A stretch of DNA of 64,000 nt. Source: Oxytricha trifallax (lineage: Eukaryota; Ciliophora; Spirotrichea; Sporadotrichida; Oxytrichidae). The notes below the pieces were generated by a model that was given only the letters and a program-made list of their open reading frames with translations, was not told where the DNA came from and ran no database searches. Positions 1 to 10,429 of the stretch are shown here, piece by piece. The stretch spans positions 1 to 64,000 of the forward strand of contig ARYC01000432.1 in assembly GCA_000711775.1 (NCBI GenBank), in the 5' to 3' direction. A program made the translations under genes and the position numbers. How positions within the stretch are numbered: the stretch's first letter is position 1; every line of letters begins with the position of its first letter.

Positions 1-1
1 T

Positions 2-1204
2 GAAGTCTATTTTTGTGAGCTATGTGAGAGAGATTTTGCTCATAAATCAAGCTGGTACAGACATAAGAAAGAGCATAGAGAAGCCAAGCCCATTGTCTAC
101 TTAAAGCATGATAAAATAGATGGAAAGTATGACTGCTTTGAGTGCCATAAGCAATACTCTCATACAAGAGACCTAAAGAAGCATCTATTTAAAGCTCACA
201 AGAAAGATATAGAAGTTGAGAATCATGAAGTTGAGCTGAAGCTTCTAAACAAAAAAAAAGCGAGGGAATATTCTAAGGTCGTAGTACCTGAATAAGCTAG
301 AGAGTTAGAGTACGTCAAGAAGGCACGCAACCAACTGACCTCTGAAATAACAAAAATTATGATCAAGATTCAATACAAGAAAATACCGGTTCTTGCTTAA
401 ATCGACCTAGACACTTCTCTTTAAAGCTACCTTATAATAGAAGACTCCTTTGATAAGAAAGTTATCAATGATCATCAATACGCATACAAGGTGTATCCCT
501 TCAACTATCTCTTAAGTGATGATAAATATCAGATGGAGTTTACAAATGAGTATCAAGTACTCACTTAAGCTAAGTTTAAAGAGTGTAGTTACTTAATCAA
601 GCTAGATGCTGTTCTTCTTGTCAAGGATCATGTGGCTCTCAGACTCCCACTCTATGAAATGACCCTCAGAGATTTTATTACTGATCAAAGGAATCATAAG
701 TAGCTTGCTTTGATAGAAACCTAAACCTTACAAGGTATAAAAGAGTTACATAAGTTAAGCTTTGTTCATAGAGATTTGAAGCCTGAGAATATTATGATAA
801 ACTTCTCACCTGTAAGAGTGGCAATTATTGACTTCAACAGAGCATTAAGGGTGGAAGTATCAAGGCTAGGAAGTGTTATGGGAACTCCAGGTTATTATCC
901 TGAAAGAGAAGACTGGAGAGATGGGGATTATTAATGGGATGTGTGGGCTTTAGCAGCAATAATAATAGAGTGCGATATGCCTCGCAAAGATTACTACTCT
1001 ACCAGGTGTGAGAAAGATGCTAAGCAAAGAATCAAGTAATTTATAGACAAAACCAGAGTCTCTCAATCATTAAAATAAATGGCAGAATCAATAATATTAA
1101 AACCAAACTCTAGATCAGACATAATATTAGAGCAGATAGAGTTGTGGTTAAGTAAGATAAACTTCAGACCACTCCCACATGATCCTAAAGTGCATTTTGA
1201 GTGA
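2..1204 (+). CDS. TBE 57-kDa-type C2H2 zinc-finger/kinase protein (5' end outside window)
   Basis: The frame is open for 400 codons to a TGA when TAA/TAG are read as Gln. Two C2H2 fingers lie near the start (CELC...HKKEH and CFEC...HLFKAH). A kinase-like domain follows, with HRDLKPEN, then IIDFNRALR in place of the usual DFG, GTPGYYPERE and WDVWALAAIIIE. The protein therefore keeps the catalytic Asp of HRD but has DFN instead of DFG. This gene is the accessory 57-kDa gene of TBE elements; its role in transposition is not established. No internal TGA is present, in contrast to the decayed transposases elsewhere in the window. The start codon lies left of the window. Confidence 0.9.
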
Positions 1205-1239
1205 TTAAATTAAATAAATTTACTATAAATTTCACATTA

Positions 1240-1323
1240 AAACCTATTAATAACCCCAACCCCTAACAAATTCCCTACAAATCAAAGCACTTATAAACCT
1301 CATTAAGGGGTTTTGGGGTTTTG
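1240..1323. repeat. Right inverted terminal repeat of element 1
   Basis: The repeat contains the block ACTATACC-like/TTCCCTACAAATCAAAG followed by ACCTCATTAAGGGG and the telomere-like G4T4 end. It is shared with small differences with the ends of elements 2, 4 and 5. Confidence 0.88.
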
Positions 1324-1434
1324 ATTACTATCAAATAGATAACTCTTGTTATTTATGATTTTTATATATTTCAAATAAAAGTATGTGAAAAATGAGCAAA
1401 ATAAAATATCTAAATAAAAGTTATATTTACTGGA

Positions 1435-1857
1435 TAATTTCCTTATCATTTGTGAGAAATCTTCGAATGAAATCTGACCATCATCGTTGAAATTTAGTTG
1501 TCTGATAATTTTGTTTACATTTTCCTCTGAGGTAGTCTTTCAGAGTCCAAGAACTTCCTTGATCTCTTCTATTGAGATGAAGCCAATTTTGTCTTTGCCA
1601 AACATTCTGAAACCAGCTTAAAGCTTCTCGTTAGTCATAAATTTCTATTCTTTCATTGCAGCAACAACTAACTCAGAAAAGTCAATGAATCCACTGCCAT
1701 CTACATTCCCGGACTTAAACATCTTCTCGATATCTGCCTTGTCCATTTTCTTTCCGAAGAGCAAGTCGTAAGTTTCCACAATGTCTTTAAGAGAAACTCT
1801 TTCGCCTTCATTCTAACAAGCTGCTGATGAGCATGGGCTCGCATTTTTCTCTTGCTT
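1435..1857 (-). pseudogene. EF-hand fragment resembling the calmodulin-like tail of a CDPK
   Basis: On the minus strand the frame reads an EF-hand series: NVDGSGFIDFSE, then GKDKIGFISIEEIKEVLG, then NFNDDGQISFED. Spacing and helices match the regulatory C-terminal domain of calcium-dependent protein kinases. Position 1 of each calcium loop, normally Asp, is Asn, Gly and Asn. A TGA interrupts the frame at 1540-1542, just after VLGL, where the family usually has Gly. It could be a decayed paralogue or a single germline segment of a larger gene. No kinase domain is adjacent. Confidence 0.7.
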
Positions 1858-1918
1858 TCATGTTGAGAAGAGAAAGAATCGTATCTTTGAATCTGAATGT
1901 AAAAATTTGGAATAGGAG

Positions 1919-2437
1919 GCGACATTAGGCATCAGAGGTTTTTCAAAAACAGTATTGCAAACAATAACACGGAAGGATCTTCGAGTGGGGGCTGCCAGTG
2001 GCACCACGCGATTCTCTATCTTTTAATCTATAGAGATGGAGTCTCCGCCTCAAACAAGTGTCTTAGTTCGCGAGATAATCGAAGATCTTTATTTTGGTAA
2101 TCACCCTATGGAATTGAGCGAGCGCTCTAATGCAAATTTCCTTGGTAGTTGTTACGATGATGATGATCACCTAGACAATACATGTGAAGCCCTTTTTGCT
2201 TACTGCCCCTTTCCTCTAGTGGCATGTTCTCTTTCCCAAATGTGTGCAGTTGTCTGCTTTTGGGGAATACCATCATGTCTAGAGGTTTCAAATAGATTGA
2301 TTAATCTTTATCAGGGAGGCTCAACTAAGTGTTCCCTTTACATATCTCTATTGCTGAGAGGCACGCTGGCTTCTTTTCTTTTAAACATCTCTGAACCTTT
2401 CTCGAGTTGCTTTAACCTCCAGAGTACCAGAATATGA
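1919..2437 (+). CDS. Family A protein, copy 1 (unknown function)
   Basis: The frame is open from about 1919 to the TGA at 2435-2437. It contains GAASGTTRFSIF, then EMESPPQTSV, then a stretch ending NHPMELSERS, followed by an acidic DDDD run. The same signature recurs at 10.4 kb, 12.3 kb and, degraded, at 56.1 kb, with differences spread over the codons and the frame kept, so this looks like a real protein family. I do not recognise it. The same frame stays open after the TGA up to the TBE insertion at 2594. The start is uncertain. Confidence 0.6.
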
Positions 2438-2594
2438 GTGAGTATCTAACTGCAAGTGACCGTTAGCAAGAACCCCATCCAAGAAAGAAGAAATGCAAAG
2501 CCTCTCTATCTCTACCACTCTTTCAGTCCTGGCGTCTATACCAACAGTCTCAGCGCAAATGGAGTTGCTATATCATGCTCTTCTATCTCGCAAT
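2438..2594 (+). CDS. Host-like coding segment interrupted by TBE element 2 (left part)
   Basis: Directly after the family A stop, the same frame continues through residues such as LYLYHSFSPGVYTNSLSANG and ends at the AAT target duplication of element 2. When the element and one AAT copy are mentally left out, the frame runs without a stop into the segment at 6696-7070. This suggests the transposon landed in a coding exon. Function unknown. Confidence 0.55.
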
Positions 2595-2678
2595 CAAAAC
2601 CCCAAACTCCTTAGTGAGGTTAATAAGTGCCTTGATTTGTAGGGTATAGTTGGGGTCTTATTGGGGTTAGTAGAGAAA
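2595..2678. repeat. Left inverted terminal repeat of element 2
   Basis: It begins CAAAACCCC, continues with CTTAGTGAGG and TTGATTTGTAGGGTATAGTT, and ends near TTAGTAGAGAAA. Its inverse lies at 6610-6693. Confidence 0.92.
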
Positions 2679-2732
2679 ACGCAGGTTTTTTGTGAATTTA
2701 ATGAATATTTAAAGAGTATTAGCGTACTTAAT

Positions 2733-4171
2733 TCAAACAAATTTTATCTGCTTATCTTTGTGGTACCTCTTGAATCTAGCTCTCTTGATTGGCTCATGTA
2801 TGTCTTCCAGCGATTATCTTGGATAAGCTGGAGCTCTTACGATTATCATCTCTACAAGCTTCTTAATTTCATTGCAGACATCTTCCTGTTATATATGTTT
2901 AGAAGCCAAACTTATTGATTATTTTTCGTGCTTTGTTCCAAAGTAAGACATACTTTCCATATCGCACTCTAAGATTATGGCAGCAACTGCCCAAACATCC
3001 CATTAAACAGAGCCATTAGTCCACTTCTCCCTGATTGGAAAGTATCCTGGTGTGCCAAGCACCTTAGCCAAAGTTACTATTTCTTATCTTATTGCTCTAT
3101 TGAAATCAATGACTACAATTTCTAATGGACAGAGATTTAACATAACATTTTCAGGCTTCAAATCTCTATGTACATACCCAAGTTCATGAAGCTCTTAAAC
3201 ACCCTTAATCATTTCTGACAGTATCTCATTTAAATCATCTGGGTATCTATTATGATAGAGATACTCTCTCAAAGTCATTTCAAACTTTTTGAGTCTTAAT
3301 GCAACAAATCCATGCCCAAGAATAACTCCATCAAGTCAAAGTAAGCTCTTAAACTATTTTTTCTCAGTATTATGTATTCATTTGCAAAATTATTTTGATA
3401 CTGCTCGTTTTTTATGAGATACTTGAAAGGATATACTTTGTAAGCATACTCATCAACCACTATAAGCTTAGCCTTGTTTGGCAGGTCAAAATGCAAGTAA
3501 TTTTCAATACAGCTCTCAATATAAATTGCATTCAATGCAGGTATATACATAGCTTTCTCTTAAAGACATGCTATAAGAGTACCATTTGCAGGTTGATTCA
3601 TTGATTCAAAACGCTTCTGCCTCTTGAGCCTTTCCTCCTGTTCTTTTAATGACTCAAGAGAGTTATTTTTTCTTTTAACAGGTATAAGCTTTTAAGTAGC
3701 TTAATCTTTAATTAGGAATTCGCTTAAGTTGTGCTTTTGCATATGTCTCTTTACTTTAGCTGAGTGAGTATAAGACTTCAAGCATGTTGTGCACTAATAC
3801 CTACCATCTACTTTATCATGCTTAAAGTAGATCTTAGCTCTACCAGAGTGTATCTCTTTGATGTGCCTCTTCAAGCTTGACTCAGCTGAGAAGAAATTTT
3901 AGCAGTCTTCACATTAAAACTTTTTTATTTTTTCTATTGATTGCTGTTCCTTCTCTTCCTCAATCAATTCAGCTTGTGTCTAAATTCCCAAATCTGCGCT
4001 TTATTTCTTGATTTAAACTTCAATTTTAAAGACCTCAGCTTCAAACTCTAGAGCTCTTAGCTCAACCTCCCTTTCAATATAGATTACTTCTGGTTTCTTG
4101 GAGGAGCCAAAGTTGAGTAATGATTAACCTGTTCCAAGAGAAACTGCCTTACGATTTAAGTTAGCCGCAAT
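2733..4171 (-). pseudogene. TBE 57-kDa zinc-finger/kinase gene, broken
   Basis: Homologous throughout to the intact gene of element 4. The kinase part keeps YVHRDLKPENVMLN, VVIDFNRA, GTPGYFPIREKW and WDVWAVAAIILE. The start position has ATT where the other copies have ATG, and the frame shifts once ahead of the kinase core, near 3330. The C2H2 region sits near 3760-3920. The gene diverges from the 22-kDa gene across the GGTACC-rich spacer. Confidence 0.85.
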
Positions 4172-4304
4172 GTTTAAATTCAAATTTGAATTTATATTAT
4201 TAAGCTCTAATAACTTTTCTGGTGATAGTCACTTTGTATAGGAGTTGATACGACAACAATTATGGTTGAATTAGAGGTGTTAGAGATCATATTTATGCTT
4301 AGTT

Positions 4305-4570
4305 TATAAATATAATTTTTCTAATTTCATACTTAATAATTTTGATTTTGGTACCAACCAAGTATAAAATCGGGATGATGCTGGTACCAATTTAGCTTTG
4401 AACCATTTTGGAACTTTTCCATTAAAACCTCATTAGTTTAAAACTAGGTACTAATTAAGTTTTGGTACTATTAAATTGGTACCAATTAAATTTAAACGAA
4501 TTCAGTACCGGTACTAATCAAATTTAAACAAATTTAGTACTAATTTAATGGAACTAAATTGATAAAAATA
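4305..4570. promoter_or_regulatory. GGTACC-rich spacer between divergent TBE genes (element 2)
   Basis: About 265 bp without coding sense, made of repeated GGTACCAA(T/C), GGTACTA and TAGTACTAAT-like words in both orientations, embedded in A/T runs. The same spacer occurs at the same place in elements 4 and 5. Its position between two diverging genes suggests a shared promoter or protein-binding array; that role is inferred. Confidence 0.55.
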
Positions 4571-4736
4571 GAGCTCCATCACTGAAGTTTGTTACAGCTT
4601 CTGCAAACTTTCTCCACGTATCTTTACTAGGTTGACCTCTATAAGATGCCCATATTTAATACTAAGATTTAAAGCAGTAGGATCCAGAACTCTATATATT
4701 AAAAATTGAAATTCAATAAGAAGAGAAGGAACAAGG

Positions 4737-5524
4737 ATGGAATATATAAGTACTGCAATGAAGAGGGTTGAAGCTTAAGAAATGATCTCAAGATTTAGAA
4801 GCAAGGAAGATCTCTATCGATACCTCACTCAGCATGGTAAGCATGTGACATATACTTAATCATAAACTATAGTGGGTTTATTCCTTCCAACGATGGAAGG
4901 TACCAAAATCTCATTTCTAAGAGCGAGACTCTGTGATGAGAAGAAAGCCTTCAAACAATGAAATTAAGTTGATAGAAATACCAAACTACCCAGAGATTTC
5001 AGTCACTAATCTCTACGATGATGCGATGAAAGATGAAAAGTTGGAAGTTTATCTTCATACCAAGAAACAACTCTCTAACTAACTTCCAGAAAGGAGCTTC
5101 TTCTTTGGTGTTCTTGGGACTTTAAGAGAGAGCTATCTCAGAGAGATCATTGAAGAAGCTCACAAGAAACGCTACTCTATTTCTCCTGAAGATTAAAAGA
5201 AGCAAGGCATACTAATAGCGAGACCTGGCTTGCGGAGCTTAAGAAGCATCCATACCTCTCTAGTAAGCTTTGACACATAACTATGCAGGGAAACCTGGAA
5301 CTGGTATACTCCTAATGAAAGAACATGCAAAGGTTCACAGAGAGAGAAAGTCATAGACTATTCATGAAGTGAGCAAGAGACTTTATAAAGATTTATAAAA
5401 GCCAGATGAAATGAAAATAGATGCAGGAGATGGCACTAAGAGAAGAAATATGGGCCCAAGCAAGCCATAAGAAGAGGAGAAGAAGGAGAAGCCTAATCCC
5501 TTTCTGGGCTAGTTTAATATCTGA
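4737..5524 (+). pseudogene. TBE 22-kDa basic protein gene with two candidate mini-introns (broken copy)
   Basis: ATG at 4737 opens a protein with EAQEMISRFRSKEDLYRYLT, then TKKQLSNQLPERSFFFGVLG, and a basic, Glu/Lys-rich tail ending near PFLGQFNI and TGA at 5522. Two GTAAG...AG stretches interrupt it: 4837-4872 (36 nt) and 5263-5288 (26 nt). Leaving out the second joins the body to the conserved tail (KPGTGILLMKEHAKVHRERK). The same stretches recur in elements 4 and 5. Two further single-base shifts, near 4961 and 5217, break this copy. The function of the family is unknown. It converges tail-to-tail with the transposase, a few bases apart. Confidence 0.75.
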
Positions 5525-5530
5525 ACTTAT

Positions 5531-6592
5531 TCATTCATTTAAATCTAAAACTTATTTATATACACAAAATCTCCCTTCTCTCGCACAAACTGTTGTCTTA
5601 TCTATGCTTACTCTCTTGCAGCTACTCTGAATAAAGTCTACTGTATCTATAGGCAAGTCATGCATTAGGTGATATAGCAGCAGTTTCTTGTAGTGGTCTT
5701 TATTTAACTCCAGTAGAATCCAATTCCATTAAATTAAGAGCTGTAAGGAACATTGTATACAGGAGTAATGTTTAACTCTTCATAAGCTTTCTTAGACTCC
5801 TTAGTCTTATGAACTGAGAGGTTGTCAACAAACAGGATGATCTCTTAATCAGTGTATTTATCTCTCAGCTTATGTAGGAACACTATGTACTACTCTCGCT
5901 TAATAGAGCGAGGATGAATAACATAACTTTCTAAGCCAGAGTCTTCACTAATACCTGCTAAAATTGCATGGGTTACAACATTTACTTTCTAATCGTAGAC
6001 TTCTATATCATCATACTTCTTATACCAAGACTTATTAATAAAGGTGTTGAAGGTAAACACAGCTTCATCAGCGTGTATGAACTTGATGTTAGTAGCAATA
6101 GCCCTCTGCATTTAATCATATATATAGTTTAAATTATTACTATAAAATGCCACTGTAAAATCAATTACTCTCTTCACTCTGATCACAGTCATGAAAGTAA
6201 AACCATTTCTTCTATAAATGTTGGCTATAGTTTAAGGAGAGATACGCATATCAGAAAACTTGCGATGAAACATCACAGCTCACGAGTCGTGGAAAGTGTG
6301 CCCAATACTTTAAAGTCTTCGAATCACAGAGGTAGTCAATATGGTGCTGTGAGAACTTTTATTTTCTTGCAGGATGCTTTCAAGTGCCTGAAGAATAATG
6401 CTAAACAGCCAACAAGCAATGATACCTAACTGTTGAGGCACTCTTGCCCAGGAGCTTTGCTATAGCAGCATAATTCAATACACGTTTGACTAAGTCCATA
6501 TGAATACTTGTACCATACCCAAGCTTAAGCAGTAAATCTAAATATTACTCATCATAAATAGACCCTAAATCTCGCTAATTTCTATTTCTCAT
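5531..6592 (-). pseudogene. TBE transposase (DD34E, 42-kDa type), broken
   Basis: The frame starts with ATG at 6592 (MRNRNQRDLGSIYDEQYL) and ends at TGA 5531-5533. It matches the transposases of elements 3, 4 and 5, including the DDE motifs HADEAVF, FVDNLSVHKT and GIEFYW, with 34 residues between second Asp and Glu as in Tc1/mariner/IS630 enzymes. This copy has an in-frame TGA in the N-terminal third, at a place also TGA in elements 4 and 5, plus at least one frame shift near 6290. Not expected to be active. Confidence 0.85.
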
Positions 6593-6609
6593 TTTAAAAA
6601 TTGGCCTAA

Positions 6610-6693
6610 TTTCTCTACTAACCCCAATAAAACCCCAACTATACCCTACAAATCAATGCACTTATAAACCTCACTAAGGGGTTTTGGGTTTTT
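6610..6693. repeat. Right inverted terminal repeat of element 2
   Basis: Inverse of 2595-2678, ending GGGGTTTTGGGTTTTT. One base of the usual G4T4 end differs. The AAT duplication follows. Confidence 0.92.
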
Positions 6694-6695
6694 AA

Positions 6696-7070
6696 TGCAC
6701 CAAGGTCTTCTTTAAATAAGCTTACACTAATCTTCCAACAGCCCTAAGAATCACAAGTATTTTTGGTCTTGCAAGAAAAGGTCACCTTATCGTTGAGCCC
6801 TACAAAGCCAATGATGCTCTATGGCATCCATTTGATTTTGATGCTTATAACGGTATGATAATCGAAACATACGTTTAAACCTCCTCTCTCCACTTTCCCT
6901 GCTTCCATGTCTGGTGGGGTCTCCGCTGGTAGTACTGGTCCAGTGTTGTAACTTCTGGAAGCCACCAGTACTGGTCATTTATTTCTTATTATCCTGGATT
7001 AGATTACTGTCTAAGGGAAGTCGCCATTTGTAGCTGTAAGTAATAGAGTTTAATCAGAAATAAAATTTGA
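6696..7070 (+). CDS. Host-like coding segment interrupted by TBE element 2 (right part)
   Basis: The frame is open for about 125 codons to TGA at 7068-7070. It begins CTKVFFKQAYTNLPTALRIT and includes GLARKGHLIVEPYKAND, WHPFDFDAYNGMIIETYV and a Trp/Cys-containing second half. The first part looks protein-coding (balanced composition); the tail after about 6890 is less certain and holds a direct repeat AGTACTGGTC. Joined across the TBE with one AAT, it continues the frame ending at 2594. I do not recognise the family. Confidence 0.55.
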
Positions 7071-7088
7071 CTCTAATTACTCTTTTAA

Positions 7089-7163
7089 TTTGGTTGCTTT
7101 TTAATTTAATGAGACACCCCTGTATATATTGTGCTATGTTTAATTTCTTAAAAGCAACCAAAT
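7089..7163. repeat. Hairpin repeat with TTTGGTTGCTTT arms
   Basis: TTTGGTTGCTTTT at 7089 is followed 50 bp later by its inverse AAAAGCAACCAAAT. A related pair lies at 13886-14021, a single left-type arm at about 11436, and the flanking AT-rich sequence is similar in each, so this is a small dispersed foldback (MITE-like) repeat. Confidence 0.55.
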
Positions 7164-7580
7164 ATTTAATAATAATTAAAATACTTAATAATTTCAAATT
7201 TAAATCAAAAATAAGCAATCACCCTTTCATTCACAAATTATACTTTTATGTGACTTTTAAGATATATTTATAATAATTCTTAGAATGCGGTCTTTACCAA
7301 GAATTATAAGAGAATCTTCTAACTATCAAAGTTGTTGTTTCTAGTCTAATGAAATTGCTTTAAACACGTTTCAAATAATAAAACAATTTATAATAAAATA
7401 AAAAATAGCTACTAAGAAACCTAAATAAAAACACATAAATTGATTATCAAAGTTTATAACTTCAAAATCAATTGAAAATAACTTATAATTTGATTCAAAA
7501 ATAAAAATCTAAACTCATTTTTAGATATAATAACTACTTGAGCATAGTAGTAAAGAAAAAAGACATGGTTATAGCAGTTA

Positions 7581-8372
7581 TCAAAGAACTAAGCTATAAA
7601 GTATAGTCCAATTCAAGCATAACTTATTATCTAAAGAGCATATCTCAGATAGATTGGATTTATTGTACTTAATCTTACACGACTGATAACTCTAAAATTG
7701 GCAATACTTATTGACAAATATCGACAACTATTTTATCATAAATTAATTTTGATCTTTAATACTATCATATTTGATATGGACTTGAACTTAACAATGATGA
7801 ATTTAATAGCAAAACAAAAATGAATAAATACAAGTCAATGAAATTTACAGGAGAGTGAAGAAAGTTATTGGGATTTATAGCAAAATAGAGAAAATAATGA
7901 AGGAATTGATGATCTTCATATTCTTTTTGTAATTAAAGGGTTAATAGATATTCATAATTTTCATTATAATTGAGGCTATTTATTATTGATACACAAGAGA
8001 AGCGGTGTAGAATGCATTTATATATCGAAATTTAGAAATAGAAGCAAGATGAAAAGGCAAAGAACGTGTAGTCAATAAGAAAAATAATCTTTAATTGCAA
8101 TCTCTTAGGCCTTAATCTTAAGAAAGTGGATGCATGGTAATTATTGACCAGAACCTTTCAATCATAATAAAATAGTATGACGATAAAAAACGATGAAGAA
8201 GTATATCGATTGTCGATTGGTAATGGAGCAATAAAGTTAAAATAATAACCAAAGCTTTAGGAGCGTTGTACTTGGGGCGAGGATGTGACATTAATGGAGA
8301 ATCATATTCTATGAGAGAAGGATTGCCTTTGCCTGCAACATTGGTGAACTCATTATCAAAGATTGTCCTCAA
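7581..8372 (-). other. Long ciliate-code ORF of doubtful reality
   Basis: A minus-strand frame runs 263 codons without TGA. Its first third is plausible coding (NEFTNVAGKGNPSLIEYD, then SHPRPKYNAPK); the rest is very AT-rich and hydrophobic. With only TGA as stop, frames of this length can arise by chance in AT-rich DNA. No ATG starts it cleanly. It may hold a short coding segment at 8230-8372. Confidence 0.3.
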
Positions 8373-9069
8373 TAAATAGTTGATAAAATTACTTTAATTT
8401 GTATATTATAAGGTCTAGTATTCCATTTCTAAAATTACAATATAAATTCTTATAATAAAGTTTATACCAACTCTTAATTTTATCTTAAGAACTTTCACCA
8501 AAAGTATCAATATTACAGTAATTCAAGCTCATACTATTCTTATTAAGCGTCTATTTGCCAAATATATATAATCATGGATAATTGCCTTATTATCATGTGA
8601 ATCATCATCGTTATCGTCCTGAGCAATAAATATTTACATTTTTTGCCCGAATTTTATATCATAAACGAGTGTTTTCAATTAAATTATTCAATTAATAATT
8701 CATAATATTTACAATGAAGCAAACTGACAAATTACAGGCCAATATAATGTAAATATCAGCTTCATTTTTTGTTGAAGTGTTGAATTTATGCCTAAAAATA
8801 GATAACTCAGTTGAATTTAGAGTATTATTCTATTGTATGTTTATTTAAATGAGAGAATGTTTGATTTTTACAATTAACTACCTAAACTGTCAAGGATTAC
8901 CTCCATTAAAAACATTATAAAATAGACAGTAATTAATATAGCTCCATATAATTTACCAATTTATTGATTGACGTCATTCAGTATAATTAAAATAAACATT
9001 AACACAGTGACTTCAAACTCCTCCTTCATAAAATATCAATGAAGTTAGTCTTCTTTAGCCAATTGACTA

Positions 9070-9647
9070 TCATAGATTTATTCTTTAATTCCTTATTATA
9101 TTTCTAATACATCTTGTCACCTGATTAACAAAAGAGACTTCTTTTTTATCAAAGTTTAAATTATGGTCATAGATTATATTAATTCTTATAAACTTTATAA
9201 GACCTGCTTCCTCCAACTAGTTATCATAGGTTTCATCTTTAAGACTTGCTCTCCTCTACAAATTAGCCCTAACTAATCTGAATTTCATTTTGAGATAATA
9301 AATTTGAGGATTAAATACAGTAAGCACACTAAAATTAGGCATTTCAAGTACACCAAGACCAATCTTCACTGTTAAACTTGATTGAAAGCTAAATAATGTA
9401 CCAGACAGCAATATTAAATCCTGTTATTAGGCTTATCACATAAAAGTATGATTATAGTTTTTACTGTTGGTAGAAGAATGTTGAGATGCTCATAGAAAGC
9501 TTAAACATTTTGTAAGCAAGACTTGAATTGATAATATATAATAATCTTATTATCAATAGATAAATCATTCATTTCTAAGTTATCATTGATTATTCCTTAA
9601 TTTCCAATATTAAAGAGATTTGTTTTTCTACCATTCTGTTGTTGTTT
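9070..9647 (-). pseudogene. Decayed gene fragment, unknown product
   Basis: The minus strand reads from about 9647 through TNLFNIGNQGIINDNLEMND and LNILLPTVKTIIILLCDKPN, then shifts frame near 9380 and continues with VKIGLGVLEMPNFSVLTVFN, KMKFRLVRANLQRRASLKDE and FDKKEVSFVNQVTRCIRN to TGA at 9070-9072. Both parts have coding-like composition with Gln from TAA/TAG. One shift separates them; it may be a mutation or a small excised segment. Function unknown. Confidence 0.5.
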
Positions 9648-10039
9648 TCACTGTAAGTCATGAAAAACTACTAATCTTTATATTTCATGACTTTATATCT
9701 AGATTATTTAATTTCATACATTTTACTGTTGTTTTGCTTGTTTAGAATATCATCTTCTGAATTATATCAAAAACTTAATCTTAAGCTTTCAAATTATATT
9801 GATAAAAGAATGTAGGAATTTAGATGAATGAAAAATTTAATTGAAAATGATAGATTGAGTTATTATATGCAGAAGGATTACTATAAAAACAAACCCCGAA
9901 TATTTCTAAAATTACATTTAGTTTTACTTGCATTTCATCCTTAAATTTCAAATTGCCGTGATTGATCAACTTCAACATCATCTTATTCACTGTTTGCTTA
10001 TGAAGTGCTGATAAGTCTGTTCATCAATCAATTGTGTGC

Positions 10040-10321
10040 TCAAGCCCTCCATCTTGATGGTTCTTCTAAAAAGTTTATTGTGGATTGGCTCTATGTTGTT
10101 GAAACCCCCATTTTCATCGTCTACGTATTTTTACTATTTAGATCTATCTTTTTGTGGTCTACCTCCAAGGCATCTACCATCTTAGTGTTGTCCTCTGAAG
10201 CCATCTATGCACCTCCACAGCCAGTCCTGCATCCTCCTATGTAGTTGCCATCGTCATTTTCTCTTCTCTCGCGCGTCTTTGGCATTTTATACTCATTAAC
10301 ACCCCCAATGACGATTTTCAT
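10040..10321 (-). CDS. Small intact ORF, 93 aa, unknown function
   Basis: ATG at 10321 (MKIVIGGVNEYKMPKTRERR) preceded in frame by a TGA, ending at TGA 10040-10042. It contains NYIGGCRTGCGGA and a hydrophilic second half rich in Thr, Ser and Asp, without membrane segments. Composition is less AT-rich than its surroundings. It sits head-to-head with family A copy 2, about 110 bp apart. It may be one segment of a larger gene. Confidence 0.55.
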
Positions 10322-10429
10322 CTCTCGCCCTTTACTTACTCATAAGCTGGAGACTGGTTATCACATTGGGCATCTCGGCATTTTTGACAAACCAGTATTG
10401 CAAAGAGAGTGAAGGGAAATTCTTCGAAG

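Larger units (their letters stand above)
1..1323 (+). mobile_element. TBE-type DNA transposon, right part (element 1)
   Basis: This is the right-hand portion of a telomere-bearing Tc1/mariner-class element. It runs in from the left edge, carries an open zinc-finger/kinase gene, and ends in an inverted terminal repeat finishing GGGGTTTTGGGGTTTTG. The base after the end begins ATT, which fits the ANT target-site preference known for TBE; the matching left copy is outside the window. Its kinase protein differs clearly from those of elements 2, 4 and 5, so it belongs to another TBE subfamily. Confidence 0.9.
2595..6693 (-). mobile_element. Complete TBE transposon (element 2), inverted orientation
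   Basis: The element is 4.1 kb, with inverted terminal repeats starting CAAAACCCCAAA and AAT duplicated on both sides (2592-2594 and 6694-6696). Gene order on the minus strand is transposase, 22-kDa gene (opposite strand), spacer, zinc-finger/kinase gene. The kinase gene has lost its ATG (ATT instead) and at least one frame. The transposase and the 22-kDa gene each have about two or more breaks. The element is structurally whole but genetically decayed. Confidence 0.93.

Noticed and set aside
5263-5288. Programmed +1 frameshift at AAG CTT TGA in the 22-kDa gene
   Set aside because: The CTT TGA context is attractive, but the relic copy lacks it while keeping GTAAG...AG of 26 nt, and a second GTAAG...AG piece exists upstream. 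A short intron explains more.
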